NCBI GenBank assembly: GCA_027491085.1
Contig: JAIXWW010000014.1
Coordinates: forward strand, 1-64,000
Reading direction: 5' to 3'
DNA: 64,000 nucleotides
From: Bacteroidota bacterium
Lineage (GTDB): Bacteria > Bacteroidota > Bacteroidia > UKL13-3
Part shown: positions 26,017-36,460 of the stretch, piece after piece
Layout: each line of letters starts with the position of its first letter
How positions within the stretch are numbered: the first letter of the stretch is position 1
The notes under the pieces: model-generated
Database searches by the model: none
What the model saw: the letters and a program-made list of their open reading frames with translations, nothing else
What the model was told of the DNA's origin: nothing
Translations under genes and position numbers: made by a program

Positions 26017-27531
26017 ATGCAATATTTTGCCACTAAATTTAAAATTTTCATTGTATTGTTTGCAATGAGTCAATTATTACAAGCCCAAACCAAAAGTAAA
26101 GTAGAAATTGTTGGGGCCGATTTGTTTGAAGGACAAGTAACCCCAATTGGTAATTCTAAAAAACTTTCAGGTAATGTAGTTTTAAAACAAGAAAATACCT
26201 TAATGTATTGCGATTCAGCCATTTTATATGATGATTCAAACATGGTAAAGGCTTACAGTAATGTTCGTATTAACCATAACGATAGCATAAGAATGGATGG
26301 GAATTATTTAAAATACGATGGGAATTCCAAACATGCATTTATGGAAGGCAATGTGAAAATGTATGATAAGTCAATGACTTTGACCACCAGTCAGCTAGAT
26401 TTTGATATGGTGAATAATGTTGGCTATTACTTAAATAATGGTTTGATTATTTCAGATAAAAATAATTTAACCAGTCAGCAAGGTTATTACCAAAGCAGAA
26501 CTAAAAATTTCTTTTTCAAGAAAAATGTGGTTTTAACTAATCCGGACTATAACATGAAGAGCGATACTTTAATGTATAATACAGTTACTAAGGTTTCCTA
26601 TTTTTATGGGCCAACAGTAATTAAAAGTGCCAAAGATAAAATTGTTTGCGAAAATGGTTGGTACGATACCAAAAAGGAAATCAGTCAGTTTAGTAAAAAC
26701 GCTATTTTGTATACCGAAAATAAAGTTTTAAAAGCCGATAGTTTATTTTATGATAGAAAAAACAATATTGGACGTGCCTATCGTAATTTGGAATTGTTTG
26801 ATTCTATTCAAAAAATCACACTTTATGGCAACCTAGGTGTAATGAATGGTAAAATTAAACAAACCTATGTAACCCAAAATCCATATGGTTTAATGATTAT
26901 GGATAAAAAGGACAGTATGTTCTTATATGCCGATACTTTATTCTTGTTCCAAGCCGACAAAAAATTAAAGCAAAAAGAAATCATAAAGGCTTATCGGAAA
27001 GTTAAAATATTTAAGTCAGATATTCTTGGAGTTTGCGATAGTTTGGTTTATGCAAAATCAGATTCCATTTTATCCATGTTTTCTTCACCAATTATTTGGA
27101 ATGGCTTGAACCAAATTACAGCCGATACCATAAACTTTTACATTAATAACAGAAGGTTAGATTCATTTCATTTAAGAAATAATTCTTTTTTAATATCAAA
27201 TGAAAAAGGCCCACACTATAATCAGGTAAAAGGTAAAAATATGAAAGGAATTTTAGACAGTAATAATATAAAATACCTCAGAGTATATGGTAATGGGCAA
27301 AGTATTTATTATGCCAAAGAAGATAGTGTAAATTATATTGGAATAAACAAGATTGATTGTAGTGAAATGGAGTTCTATTTTGCCAATAAAAAAATTAGTA
27401 AAGGTGTTTTCATTAACAGTCCAGAAGGTTTCATGTATCCTTTAGATGAATTAAAACCTGAAGAGTTAAGGTTGAGAGGGTTTATTTGGCGTGAAAAAGA
27501 AAAACCACAAAGGCTTTATTATCAGCATTAA
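26017..27531 (+). CDS. OstA-like protein (LptA/LptD N-terminal domain), LPS transport
   Basis: This 504-residue protein has a signal peptide (about 1-23, ending LLQAQ) and beta-jellyroll OstA repeats such as KLSGNVVLKQENTLMYCDSA, NHNDSIRMDGNYLKYDGNSK and TSQLDFDMVNNVGYYLNNG. This is the fold of LptA, LptC and the periplasmic part of LptD, which carry LPS across the periplasm. There is no C-terminal barrel, so it is a large LptA-type protein as found in Bacteroidota. LptB lies at 12.1 kb in a separate unit. Confidence 0.88.
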   Translation: MQYFATKFKIFIVLFAMSQLLQAQTKSKVEIVGADLFEGQVTPIGNSKKLSGNVVLKQENTLMYCDSAILYDDSNMVKAYSNVRINHNDSIRMDGNYLKYDGNSKHAFMEGNVKMYDKSMTLTTSQLDFDMVNNVGYYLNNGLIISDKNNLTSQQGYYQSRTKNFFFKKNVVLTNPDYNMKSDTLMYNTVTKVSYFYGPTVIKSAKDKIVCENGWYDTKKEISQFSKNAILYTENKVLKADSLFYDRKNNIGRAYRNLELFDSIQKITLYGNLGVMNGKIKQTYVTQNPYGLMIMDKKDSMFLYADTLFLFQADKKLKQKEIIKAYRKVKIFKSDILGVCDSLVYAKSDSILSMFSSPIIWNGLNQITADTINFYINNRRLDSFHLRNNSFLISNEKGPHYNQVKGKNMKGILDSNNIKYLRVYGNGQSIYYAKEDSVNYIGINKIDCSEMEFYFANKKISKGVFINSPEGFMYPLDELKPEELRLRGFIWREKEKPQRLYYQH

Positions 27532-27563
27532 AGATAAAAAAAATGTAATTTTAACTTGGATAG

Positions 27564-27594
27564 TTTGGTTAAAAGGATTAAATACCTATTTTAG
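27564..27594 (+). promoter_or_regulatory. Promoter of the 2,919-residue T9SS protein gene
   Basis: TTTG (27564-27567) is followed by exactly 19 bases and TATTTTAG (27587-27594), one mismatch from TAnnTTTG. The -7 element is 41 bases before the ATG at 27636, leaving a leader of about 35 A-rich bases. Confidence 0.6.
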
Positions 27595-27635
27595 CTAACT
27601 GAATTATTTTAAATAAAAACAAAATAAATAAATAT

Positions 27636-30600
27636 ATGAAATCAAAATTTACTAATTTTTACGTTAAGCTAAGTTTGTACTTAACTGTATTTATTGGGCT
27701 GTCGGCTGGCAATGCTTTTGCTCAAGGATTTGCAGGCGGTAAAACTTATGTAGTAAATGGTCAGGTTGATCAAGTAGCTCCAATTGACACTTTTGTTAAC
27801 TTGTCAGGTGCTGGTTCAACAGGCGCAATTACCTATCTAAATACTTTTGGTATTGATGTTAGCCAGCCGCAAGGGCCAATAACTATTTTACTTGACCAAG
27901 GTTACACAGGAGTTGAACCTTCACCTATTCAAGTTGGTGCAACTACTGGCGCTGGTTATCCAAACATGAGTTCTACAAGACCGATAGTTTTGAAACCAAA
28001 ATCCGGATTGAGTTTTACCATTTCAACCACTACTGCAATAGCTGCAAATGGAAGTTTATTTAGAATTTTTGGTAGTACAGATTTTACAATTGACGGAAGT
28101 AGTATTGCAGGACAAAGAAATTTGACTTTCAATATTGGCTCATCAACTGCAATAACCGCAAAGGTAATTGATTTAATTCCTGCATCTTCTACTGCTTCAA
28201 ATAGGATAAGAAATGTTGCAATTAGAAATTGTAACATTGTTGGTAATTCATCATCAACAGTGATAAATACTTATGCTGGAATTTATTTTGGTGGTTCAAC
28301 TTCTACACCACAAAATGCTGCAATTGGAACTAACTATAATATAAGTTATGTAAATAATTTGATTATGGCAGTTCAAAATGGTATTTATCATAGAGGTTTT
28401 CCTACTACAACTACTGCTTTCCCTTCTCAAGATACTGGAGTTAACATTTTAAACAATATAATAGGTGAATATGTAAATCCAATTAATCCTGCAAACTTTG
28501 CTGGTATTGGTGGAACATCAACTAATTTATCAGGTATCTATGTACAAACTGTTTCAAATTCCACCATATCTGGTAATGTTGTTAAAAATACATTGCCATT
28601 AAGTATTGCTAGTATTAATCCAGGTTTTGCAGGAATTAGACTTGCTACTGATGGTACTCCTTCTGCTTTAGATTCAAACATTAGAGTTGTAAAAAATACT
28701 ATTTATAATATTTATTCTAATGCTGCTGGTCAAGGTGTATCGGGAATAAGAATTAGTTTAGGTGCTCATACATCTCCTCGTAGATTACTAGTTGCTAATA
28801 ATTCAATTTCAAGAATAGCCGCACGAAATGGTGCAAACTCAATTTCTAGTACTGGTTTTTATACAGCTGGTATTTTAGTAGAAAATAATACATCAAATGT
28901 TGGATTGGAAATATTTTACAACTCAATTGATTTGGCAGGTGATACTATGATGTTAGCGGCAAATACTGTTTCTGCATGTTTAGCAACAGGCTTTACTACC
29001 AATGGTGGAATAGAATTAATGAATAATTCATTTTCAAACAGATACGGAAATTCGCCAAGTAATTCTTCGGGTTTTCAGAATTATGTTATAGCTGTTGCTG
29101 CAAATAATATGAATCCATTTTCATATTCAAACTTTAACAACTACTATTCAAATACTTTTGGTTCTGGTTATGCTTTTGTGGCTGGTATGAATAGAAATGG
29201 CGTTATTAGGAATATTTCAACTTTAAAAAATTATAGATTATACTCTTTTTCTGATTCAAATAGTTTTGCTATCATTCCGCCATTTAAAAATGATTCAATA
29301 TTAACTATTGAAAATGGTGTTGCCCATAGATTATATAACAGAGGTTATGGGTTTGGAACATTATCACTATTTAATAAAGGTGTTTCAGATTCAGTTATGT
29401 TTAAAGTTGGTGATGATATTTTAGGTAATCCAAGAACTGGATTAGGTAGATTTACTTCAATTGGTTGTCATCAATGGAATGGTGATTCAACAAATTTGGC
29501 TTCAGTTTTGGTTGCGGGTTCAACATATCCAATCAATGGTATTTCAAATCCTCCAAAAGAAAATGCACCAAGTACGGGATCATTCATAAATTTAGCTGAG
29601 GCAGTTACGTATTTAAATTCATACGGTATAACTGGGAATCAAAACAACGTAATATTGGAAATCTCATCAAATTATCAAAGAGAAACAACTTGGATTCCAG
29701 CAATTACAGATTACCCTGGTTCGAACAATTCATTAGGAGTAATTATTAGACCTCAAGTTGGTTATGTTGATACAATTTGGTCTCCAAACGACCGTAATGC
29801 TGCAAATACCTCTGTTATCAGATTCATGGGAGCAAGAAATATTACCCTTGATGGTTTAACTAGCAATAGTAAAGAAACAAGGAATTTAACTGTTATGTTT
29901 AGAAGACTTGATTCAAATATAAATTCAAGGGTTATTGGTATTGTTCCTACGGATACAGCTAGTCAAAATATTACCATTAGAAATATTAATATTCTTGGTA
30001 ATACTTCTAACTCAACAATTAGCACTTTTGCTGGTATTTATTATGGTCATCCAATTATTGCATCTGTGCCACCTGCTGCAGGTGACACATTGAGAACAGT
30101 TGATAATATTAATATTAACATTACAAATAATATAATTCAAGGTGTAAGAAATGGTATTTACGTAAGGGGATCTTCAGCAAACCCATTGGGTACAGATCCA
30201 ACTTTTGCAACTACTGCACTTGGTGTAATAACCAATAGTGTTAGAAACGTGAAGATTGTAAGTAATATTATTGGAGGTACAATTGCTCCTGGAGGAACAG
30301 TCCCTACAACATTTATTGGTGGTGCTAATGATCAAGCAGGTATTTATATGAATGGTATTGAAGGTGTTGTTATCGATTCAAACATTATTAGAAATTCATT
30401 ACCAGGAACTGCAACAAATGTATTATCTGGATTTAGAGGTATTGATATCAATGAATTGTCTACCAAATATCCTAATTTTGACGTAAATATTAGCAGAAAC
30501 TTTGTTTATAATTTAGTTACAGCTGCAGGGCAAAGTTGTATTGGTATTAGAACTCAATTCACTGCACCAAATGGAACAAGAAGTTATTTTATAACTAATA

Positions 30601-33600
30601 ATTTTATTTCAAATATTTTGTCAAGAGGTGCTGGTACCAATATTAGTGTATTGAATCCAACTGGTATTTTAATTGACGCAACACCCGCAATTACTGGAAC
30701 CAACATTGTTTCATTATTAAATAATACCATTAACATGAGTGGTAATAATTATCTTAATGCTAATAGTGGTATTACCGCATTATATTTAGGTACAAATATC
30801 AAAAGTGGTATTTCTAGTTTAAATAATATATATGGTGTAACAGCAAATAGGAACAATGCAGGAAATATGTATTCTGTATGTGTACTTTCATCAACTACTC
30901 CTTTTGCTAAAAATGCAGGCTTTTTGATTCCTGAGTCAGATTTTAACTCATACTTTGTATCTGGTACAAATCCAACTTTGGCTAATAATATTATTATGGC
31001 TACACCTAATGCTGTCCCAACAACCAGAACAAACATTAATGCAATAAGATCATTTACAGGTACAAATGTCGATTTGAATTCATTTAATTTCCCTACTAGA
31101 TTTGTTTCTGATACGTTGCCAGATTTATTGTCTGTTTCTGGTGGTACTAGATATTCTACAGGTGGTTCAGTGGCTTTAGTAGTAAAAGATATTTATGGCG
31201 CTTCTAGAAATGGTAACATTAACATGGGAGCTGTGAATTATGCACTTTTAAATTCTGGCTTACAACCAAATGGTGTTTACCAAATTAATGGAGTTGACAA
31301 TTTCCCTTTACAAACAAATCCATCTGTTGGTTCTTTCAAGAATTTACGTTCTGCAGTTAATTATTTAAATGCATTTGGTACTGGTCTTTCATTTACAGGT
31401 TATAGTCCAGTTAAGTTAGAATTTAGCGCTGGATACGTAGGTGAAACTGATAGTTTTGTTACCCCAATTACAGTATTTGATTACCCAAGTGCTAATCAAA
31501 GTGTTCCAGTTATTGTTACTGTTGCTGCAGGAAGAACGGATACAATTAAGTTTACTAATTTTAATCAAGCACCTGCAGCAAATTCAAGTTTGATAAGAAT
31601 TTCAAGTGGTCGCTATTTTGGATTTGATGGTTCTAATAATGGAACAAATACGAGGGATTTAACCATCATTATGCCATCAATTATGAACGGATCAACTTAT
31701 AAAATTATTGACATTATAGGTGGACAATCATCTGTTTTTTCTCAAAGTTTAGCTACTACTGATAACTTTGTTAGAAATTGTAATTTAATAGGTAATTCAA
31801 CTACTACTACAAATAATACTTTTGCCGCTATTTATTCTGGTGGAATTTCAGCTACCCCTTCAAATGCAAGTGGTACAGGTTTAAATAATAATAATTCATT
31901 TACCAATAACTTTATTGGTGGTTGTGATTACGGTATTTATTTGAGAAGTAACGGTGTAAGAGGTCAAGGCGATTTAAATACTGTTATTACCGATAATGTT
32001 ATTGGTGGAAATATTGCTCCAGGTGGAACTCAAGTTACAAATTATTTTGGAGGAATAAACAATGCAGCAGGTATATTCTGTGTTGGACAAACTTTAGCCA
32101 ATATTTCAAGAAATAAAATTCAAAATAATATAGCTGGTTTCTCTAATCCAAGAGGTATTGAGTTAGGTACTGTTGTTGGAAATACGGTTTTAGATTCTGC
32201 AAATATTATTGATGGAAATATTATCAATAACATTGGTTCAACCGTTGCAGGTAGTTCTGCATATGGTATTTATATAAATTTTGGTGCTGATAAAACAAAT
32301 ACAGTTAATAGTACCAAGATTCATAATAATATGATTTCTAAAATATTTGGACAAGGAGGCTCAACTATAACTACAGGAATTTGTGGTATTGCAGTAGATG
32401 CTTCAGTTACGATAAATGATCCTAATATTAGTATTAACTTTAATTCAATCAATTTAGGAACTGCTAATACATTAATCTCTAATGGAAGAAGTGCATGTGT
32501 TGCAATTGCTCCTCGATTTGTTTATGATTATACTAATACAACTATTTTACAGTATGGTTTTAAAATGTCAAATAACTTATTCTCTAATAAACTTGGAGGT
32601 GTTAACGCATCAACAAATGTTAAATCTAGGGCAGTGAGTATAGGTACTACAATTAGTCCATTTACATTATCTGATAATAATAATTACTTTAGTAATGCAA
32701 CCAATTCTATCAATGGTTTGATAGTTGCAAATGATAGTACAACAACTCCAATAATTTATAATACATGGGATAGCATTTATAGATACACTGGTGGTGATTT
32801 ATTTAGTTCAAATTTAACTGCACCATTTATAAATGATACTAATTTATTTATCCCTGCTTCAACTGCTTCAACTATTTTTGGTAGAGCTGTACCTATTATG
32901 GGTATAACTACTGATGTGATTCTAAACAATAGAAATAATATAGCTCCAACACTTGGTGCACACGAATATCCCGGTGGAACAGCAATAGACAGTCTTGTTC
33001 CAAGAATTTTACCAATGAATTCAATTACTTGTATGAACTCAATTTTCAATCAGTTAAGTTTTATAATTGAAGATAGAAATTATATTGGTGATGCATTAAC
33101 CTATAGAATAAATGGTGGTGCTACTTTTAATATATCTGGTGTAGACGGTGGTTTAACATCAGCGGGATATAGAATTAGAACATTTACTTTTCCTAGTTCA
33201 GCCTTCGCTTCTGGAGGAGTAATTGAATATAAAATTACTGCAAATGATATAATAGGTAATAGTGGAGTTTATCCATACAATAAACCATGGGATACCCTAA
33301 TGACAGGCTTGAGTACTTTTCCTTATACCATGAATTTTGAAAATGGTTTGCAAGGTTGGAATACCAGTACATTAACCAATGGTGGTTCATGGAACGTTGG
33401 ATCATTTGGTTCAAATGCTAATCCGTCTCATGCTACGGAAAATGGAATTAAATGTGCTTTATTCCCTTCTAGCACTTTACCGGCTGGAGCATCTGCTCGT
33501 TTATTATCACCATGTTTTAATATAGCCGCAATGGGTGGTTCAGCAAGACCAATGTTAAGATTCCGATTCTCTCAAAGTAACTTTGTTGCAGGAAAAAGAG

Positions 33601-36395
33601 ATTCAATTATTGTTAAAGTAATTACAAACGGATTTGTAGGTCCAGAATTAAAAGTAGCAGTTCGCCCTAATGTTCAGTCTCCTTATCCAGATTGGTTTAC
33701 TTATGAAGCATGTTTGAGCGAATATAGAATACCAGGAAATATTTATAGCTTCCAGTTTGACGCTTTCAGTACTGGTGGTGGTCAAAATATGATGATAGAT
33801 AGTATTCAAATTTTTGACGATGCGCAAAATCAAACAGTAATACCGTCTTCAGCGTCAATTTGTAATATCAATCAGCCATTTACCATTAAAATTGCTAATA
33901 GTGATGCAAGAATTGTATACAGAGCAATTGAAGTTGATGCATTAGGAAACGGTGTGAGAGTTTTAGACAGTGCTTATGGTAACACGAGTGATTTAACGTT
34001 GCGTTTTGCAAATAGACAAACAGATACACTTCGTTATGTTGTTTCAGCAATTAATTATGGTTCTGCTAGCTACCAACCTGTTGGGTCTGTTGTAACGCCT
34101 AATTACTGTAGTAACAATTTACCTGGAAATTACATGGTATTAATTAATAGATTTAATAGACCAACAACTGCTATAGGTTCTTATATCATTCCTGATTTAT
34201 CTCCTGGAGCATTTAATGGATCTGTTAATGATGGTGATCAATTTAAACCTGATGCTGTTAAAAATGGCAATTCAGTTAGATATGAAATTTTACCTCCATC
34301 TATTGCATTCGATAACAATGGTTATGGAACAGCTTGGACTTTACTTAATACTACTATCAAATCAGTTCAAGGTGGAACTTTAGCAACTAATGTTGTGTTT
34401 ACAGCTCCAACGTCATCTACAAATGCTAAAGTTACTTTTGTACCTACAGTATTAGAAGGTGACACCACTTTTGTTTTAGCCACTACTTTGAGATTTTTAG
34501 CAACCAATTGTGATACTACTGTATATAGATATATTAAAGTAGCTAATCCTATTAAGTACGGATTTGTGACTAGCCCACGTACAGATACAACTTGTACAGG
34601 AACTGCAATTAATTTTGGAGTGGTACAAGGCGACCAATCAGGTGGTGTTACTTGGTTATGGGATTTTGGTGATGGTAGCCCAATAGCTAATGCATTTAAG
34701 AACCCAACTTACACATTTAATACAGCTGGTCAATACAGAGTAAGATTGACAGCTACCTCTCCATTAGGAATTCAAGATACAGTTTCAAGATTGATAACAG
34801 TATTGCAAGGTCCAAGTGCTGAATTTACAGCTAGTTCTACAGCTATTGTTTGTCAAAATGATTCAACAATTTTTAATGTAAATACAACAGCTAGTGGATT
34901 AAGTTATTTATGGAAGTTTCCGGGTAATATCAGTAGAACTTCTAGCAGAGCTTCATTCTATTTTACGAAAGCTGATACCAATTACGCTGTTAGTTTAACA
35001 GTTTCTAATCCAGTTAATGGATGTGTTGCTATCAATAATAGAGTTTTCCCATCTTACGCAAAACCTAAAGCAAGTTTTACAGTTACTAGTCACTGCCAAG
35101 GTCAATTTATGCCTTACACTGATAGCTCATCAATCTCAAATACTGATAGATTAGGTTATTTCTGGTCGTTTAGCTCTGGTGAACAACGTCAATCTAATAG
35201 CTTCCAAATCAAGTTTCAAAATAGTGGAACATTTAGAGTAAGTTTACGTTTAACTTCGGCTGCTGGTTGTCAAGATACAGTTTCAAAATTAGTTACTGTT
35301 TACGAAACACCTAAGCCTGATTTTATTGCAAATTCAGCTTGTACAAACGATTCAGCAACTTTCAATAATCAAACAGTTTATGGAGCGGGTATTCAAAATG
35401 CAGGATTTATTTGGGACTTTGGAGATAATAGTGGTGCTGACTTACGTCAAGACCCTAAACATCGCTATCTAAATAATAACAGCGGAAATGCGTTTGTTGT
35501 TAAGTTAATCGCTAAAAATCAATTGTATGGTTGTAAAGATTCTATTTCTAAAAATGTTTCAATTAAATCAGCTCCAGTTGCTGTGGCTGAGTTAGGTGGA
35601 ACAACAAAAACAGGCATAACATCTGATAAAATCTGCCAAGGAAATAAGGCTACATTTACAAGTAAGTCTTATTCAAACACTGGTTCAACTGTTACTTGTA
35701 CTTGGATATTTGGAACTGGTCAAAATAGTGATTGTAATTCATTCAATATTTATGATAATCCAGGTGTATATAATTGGAGTTTAACTGCTACTGCGGATGG
35801 TTGTCAAGATACTAAATCAGGTACTATTACTGTCTTACCAAAACCAGTTATTACTTTTAGTAAACAATCATTTGGAGTAAATCCAGGTAGATTTACAATT
35901 GATAATCGTAAAGTATTTACTCCTTCTGATTTGGCTACAGACTTGAATTCTTATTCATGGAACTTTGGTGATAATGATAGTACAACTACTAATCAAAGAA
36001 TTGCTGATTTTACTTACAATAAAAAAGGAACTTATAATGTTAGAATGAAAGTTATCACTTCTGAAGGTTGTGTTGTTTCATACACTGATACTGTAAATGT
36101 TTTTGCTGGTGTTAGTGTAGGTGAAGAATTAGCTGCTAAATACAATTTGGTAGCTTATCCAAATCCATTAACCAATAACGCATTTATAAGTTTAAGTTTA
36201 CTAAAAACTGATGATGTAACAATTACTATTACAGATGTATTAGGAAGAGAAATTTCATCAACCAGTTATCTTAATGCTAATGCAGGCAAACATGATTTTG
36301 AATTGACTTCAAACAATTTTAATACAGCAGGTACCTATTTTGTTAAGGTTAAAATAGGTGATACTGTTATAGTAAAATCATTAGTGAAACAATAA
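27636..36395 (+). CDS. Giant T9SS-exported protein with three beta-helix modules and PKD domains
   Basis: This 2,919-residue secreted protein starts with a signal peptide (about 1-30, ending GNAFAQ). Three homologous modules of about 590 residues begin near 34, 628 and 1212, each with a Y-x-(V/I)-N-G opening, a TYLN or NYLN motif, an (I/L/F)DG beta-helix turn, asparagine-rich right-handed helix repeats and a late IGGxIAPGG-type motif. A jellyroll-like segment (FPYTMNFENGLQGWNTS) follows near 1895. About six PKD-like repeats run between 2320 and 2820 (WLWDFGDGS, FIWDFGDNSG, YSWNFGDNDS). A type A T9SS sorting domain runs from about 2830 to the end (YNLVAYPNPLTNN). Its function is unknown. An adhesin, or a polysaccharide-binding or degrading protein, is possible; I see no clear catalytic residues. 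Confidence 0.85.
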   Translation: MKSKFTNFYVKLSLYLTVFIGLSAGNAFAQGFAGGKTYVVNGQVDQVAPIDTFVNLSGAGSTGAITYLNTFGIDVSQPQGPITILLDQGYTGVEPSPIQVGATTGAGYPNMSSTRPIVLKPKSGLSFTISTTTAIAANGSLFRIFGSTDFTIDGSSIAGQRNLTFNIGSSTAITAKVIDLIPASSTASNRIRNVAIRNCNIVGNSSSTVINTYAGIYFGGSTSTPQNAAIGTNYNISYVNNLIMAVQNGIYHRGFPTTTTAFPSQDTGVNILNNIIGEYVNPINPANFAGIGGTSTNLSGIYVQTVSNSTISGNVVKNTLPLSIASINPGFAGIRLATDGTPSALDSNIRVVKNTIYNIYSNAAGQGVSGIRISLGAHTSPRRLLVANNSISRIAARNGANSISSTGFYTAGILVENNTSNVGLEIFYNSIDLAGDTMMLAANTVSACLATGFTTNGGIELMNNSFSNRYGNSPSNSSGFQNYVIAVAANNMNPFSYSNFNNYYSNTFGSGYAFVAGMNRNGVIRNISTLKNYRLYSFSDSNSFAIIPPFKNDSILTIENGVAHRLYNRGYGFGTLSLFNKGVSDSVMFKVGDDILGNPRTGLGRFTSIGCHQWNGDSTNLASVLVAGSTYPINGISNPPKENAPSTGSFINLAEAVTYLNSYGITGNQNNVILEISSNYQRETTWIPAITDYPGSNNSLGVIIRPQVGYVDTIWSPNDRNAANTSVIRFMGARNITLDGLTSNSKETRNLTVMFRRLDSNINSRVIGIVPTDTASQNITIRNINILGNTSNSTISTFAGIYYGHPIIASVPPAAGDTLRTVDNININITNNIIQGVRNGIYVRGSSANPLGTDPTFATTALGVITNSVRNVKIVSNIIGGTIAPGGTVPTTFIGGANDQAGIYMNGIEGVVIDSNIIRNSLPGTATNVLSGFRGIDINELSTKYPNFDVNISRNFVYNLVTAAGQSCIGIRTQFTAPNGTRSYFITNNFISNILSRGAGTNISVLNPTGILIDATPAITGTNIVSLLNNTINMSGNNYLNANSGITALYLGTNIKSGISSLNNIYGVTANRNNAGNMYSVCVLSSTTPFAKNAGFLIPESDFNSYFVSGTNPTLANNIIMATPNAVPTTRTNINAIRSFTGTNVDLNSFNFPTRFVSDTLPDLLSVSGGTRYSTGGSVALVVKDIYGASRNGNINMGAVNYALLNSGLQPNGVYQINGVDNFPLQTNPSVGSFKNLRSAVNYLNAFGTGLSFTGYSPVKLEFSAGYVGETDSFVTPITVFDYPSANQSVPVIVTVAAGRTDTIKFTNFNQAPAANSSLIRISSGRYFGFDGSNNGTNTRDLTIIMPSIMNGSTYKIIDIIGGQSSVFSQSLATTDNFVRNCNLIGNSTTTTNNTFAAIYSGGISATPSNASGTGLNNNNSFTNNFIGGCDYGIYLRSNGVRGQGDLNTVITDNVIGGNIAPGGTQVTNYFGGINNAAGIFCVGQTLANISRNKIQNNIAGFSNPRGIELGTVVGNTVLDSANIIDGNIINNIGSTVAGSSAYGIYINFGADKTNTVNSTKIHNNMISKIFGQGGSTITTGICGIAVDASVTINDPNISINFNSINLGTANTLISNGRSACVAIAPRFVYDYTNTTILQYGFKMSNNLFSNKLGGVNASTNVKSRAVSIGTTISPFTLSDNNNYFSNATNSINGLIVANDSTTTPIIYNTWDSIYRYTGGDLFSSNLTAPFINDTNLFIPASTASTIFGRAVPIMGITTDVILNNRNNIAPTLGAHEYPGGTAIDSLVPRILPMNSITCMNSIFNQLSFIIEDRNYIGDALTYRINGGATFNISGVDGGLTSAGYRIRTFTFPSSAFASGGVIEYKITANDIIGNSGVYPYNKPWDTLMTGLSTFPYTMNFENGLQGWNTSTLTNGGSWNVGSFGSNANPSHATENGIKCALFPSSTLPAGASARLLSPCFNIAAMGGSARPMLRFRFSQSNFVAGKRDSIIVKVITNGFVGPELKVAVRPNVQSPYPDWFTYEACLSEYRIPGNIYSFQFDAFSTGGGQNMMIDSIQIFDDAQNQTVIPSSASICNINQPFTIKIANSDARIVYRAIEVDALGNGVRVLDSAYGNTSDLTLRFANRQTDTLRYVVSAINYGSASYQPVGSVVTPNYCSNNLPGNYMVLINRFNRPTTAIGSYIIPDLSPGAFNGSVNDGDQFKPDAVKNGNSVRYEILPPSIAFDNNGYGTAWTLLNTTIKSVQGGTLATNVVFTAPTSSTNAKVTFVPTVLEGDTTFVLATTLRFLATNCDTTVYRYIKVANPIKYGFVTSPRTDTTCTGTAINFGVVQGDQSGGVTWLWDFGDGSPIANAFKNPTYTFNTAGQYRVRLTATSPLGIQDTVSRLITVLQGPSAEFTASSTAIVCQNDSTIFNVNTTASGLSYLWKFPGNISRTSSRASFYFTKADTNYAVSLTVSNPVNGCVAINNRVFPSYAKPKASFTVTSHCQGQFMPYTDSSSISNTDRLGYFWSFSSGEQRQSNSFQIKFQNSGTFRVSLRLTSAAGCQDTVSKLVTVYETPKPDFIANSACTNDSATFNNQTVYGAGIQNAGFIWDFGDNSGADLRQDPKHRYLNNNSGNAFVVKLIAKNQLYGCKDSISKNVSIKSAPVAVAELGGTTKTGITSDKICQGNKATFTSKSYSNTGSTVTCTWIFGTGQNSDCNSFNIYDNPGVYNWSLTATADGCQDTKSGTITVLPKPVITFSKQSFGVNPGRFTIDNRKVFTPSDLATDLNSYSWNFGDNDSTTTNQRIADFTYNKKGTYNVRMKVITSEGCVVSYTDTVNVFAGVSVGEELAAKYNLVAYPNPLTNNAFISLSLLKTDDVTITITDVLGREISSTSYLNANAGKHDFELTSNNFNTAGTYFVKVKIGDTVIVKSLVKQ

Positions 36396-36414
36396 ATCAT
36401 AATAATTATATTTT

Positions 36415-36457
36415 CAAACCCTCAAGAACAATGTTCTTGGGGGTTTGTTATTTTTGT
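36415..36457 (+). terminator. Intrinsic terminator after the giant T9SS gene
   Basis: CAAACCCTCAAGAA (36415-36428) pairs with TTCTTGGGGGTTTG (36434-36447) with one T-G wobble and a 5-base loop, followed by TTATTTTTG. It lies 20 bases after the stop. It also shows that the ATG at 36431, which falls within this hairpin, is not the truA start. Confidence 0.85.
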
Positions 36458-36460
36458 GAC

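Noticed and set aside
36431..36460. ATG at 36431 as truA start
   Set aside because: It lies inside the terminator of the preceding gene, and TruA homology begins at the ATG at 36461.
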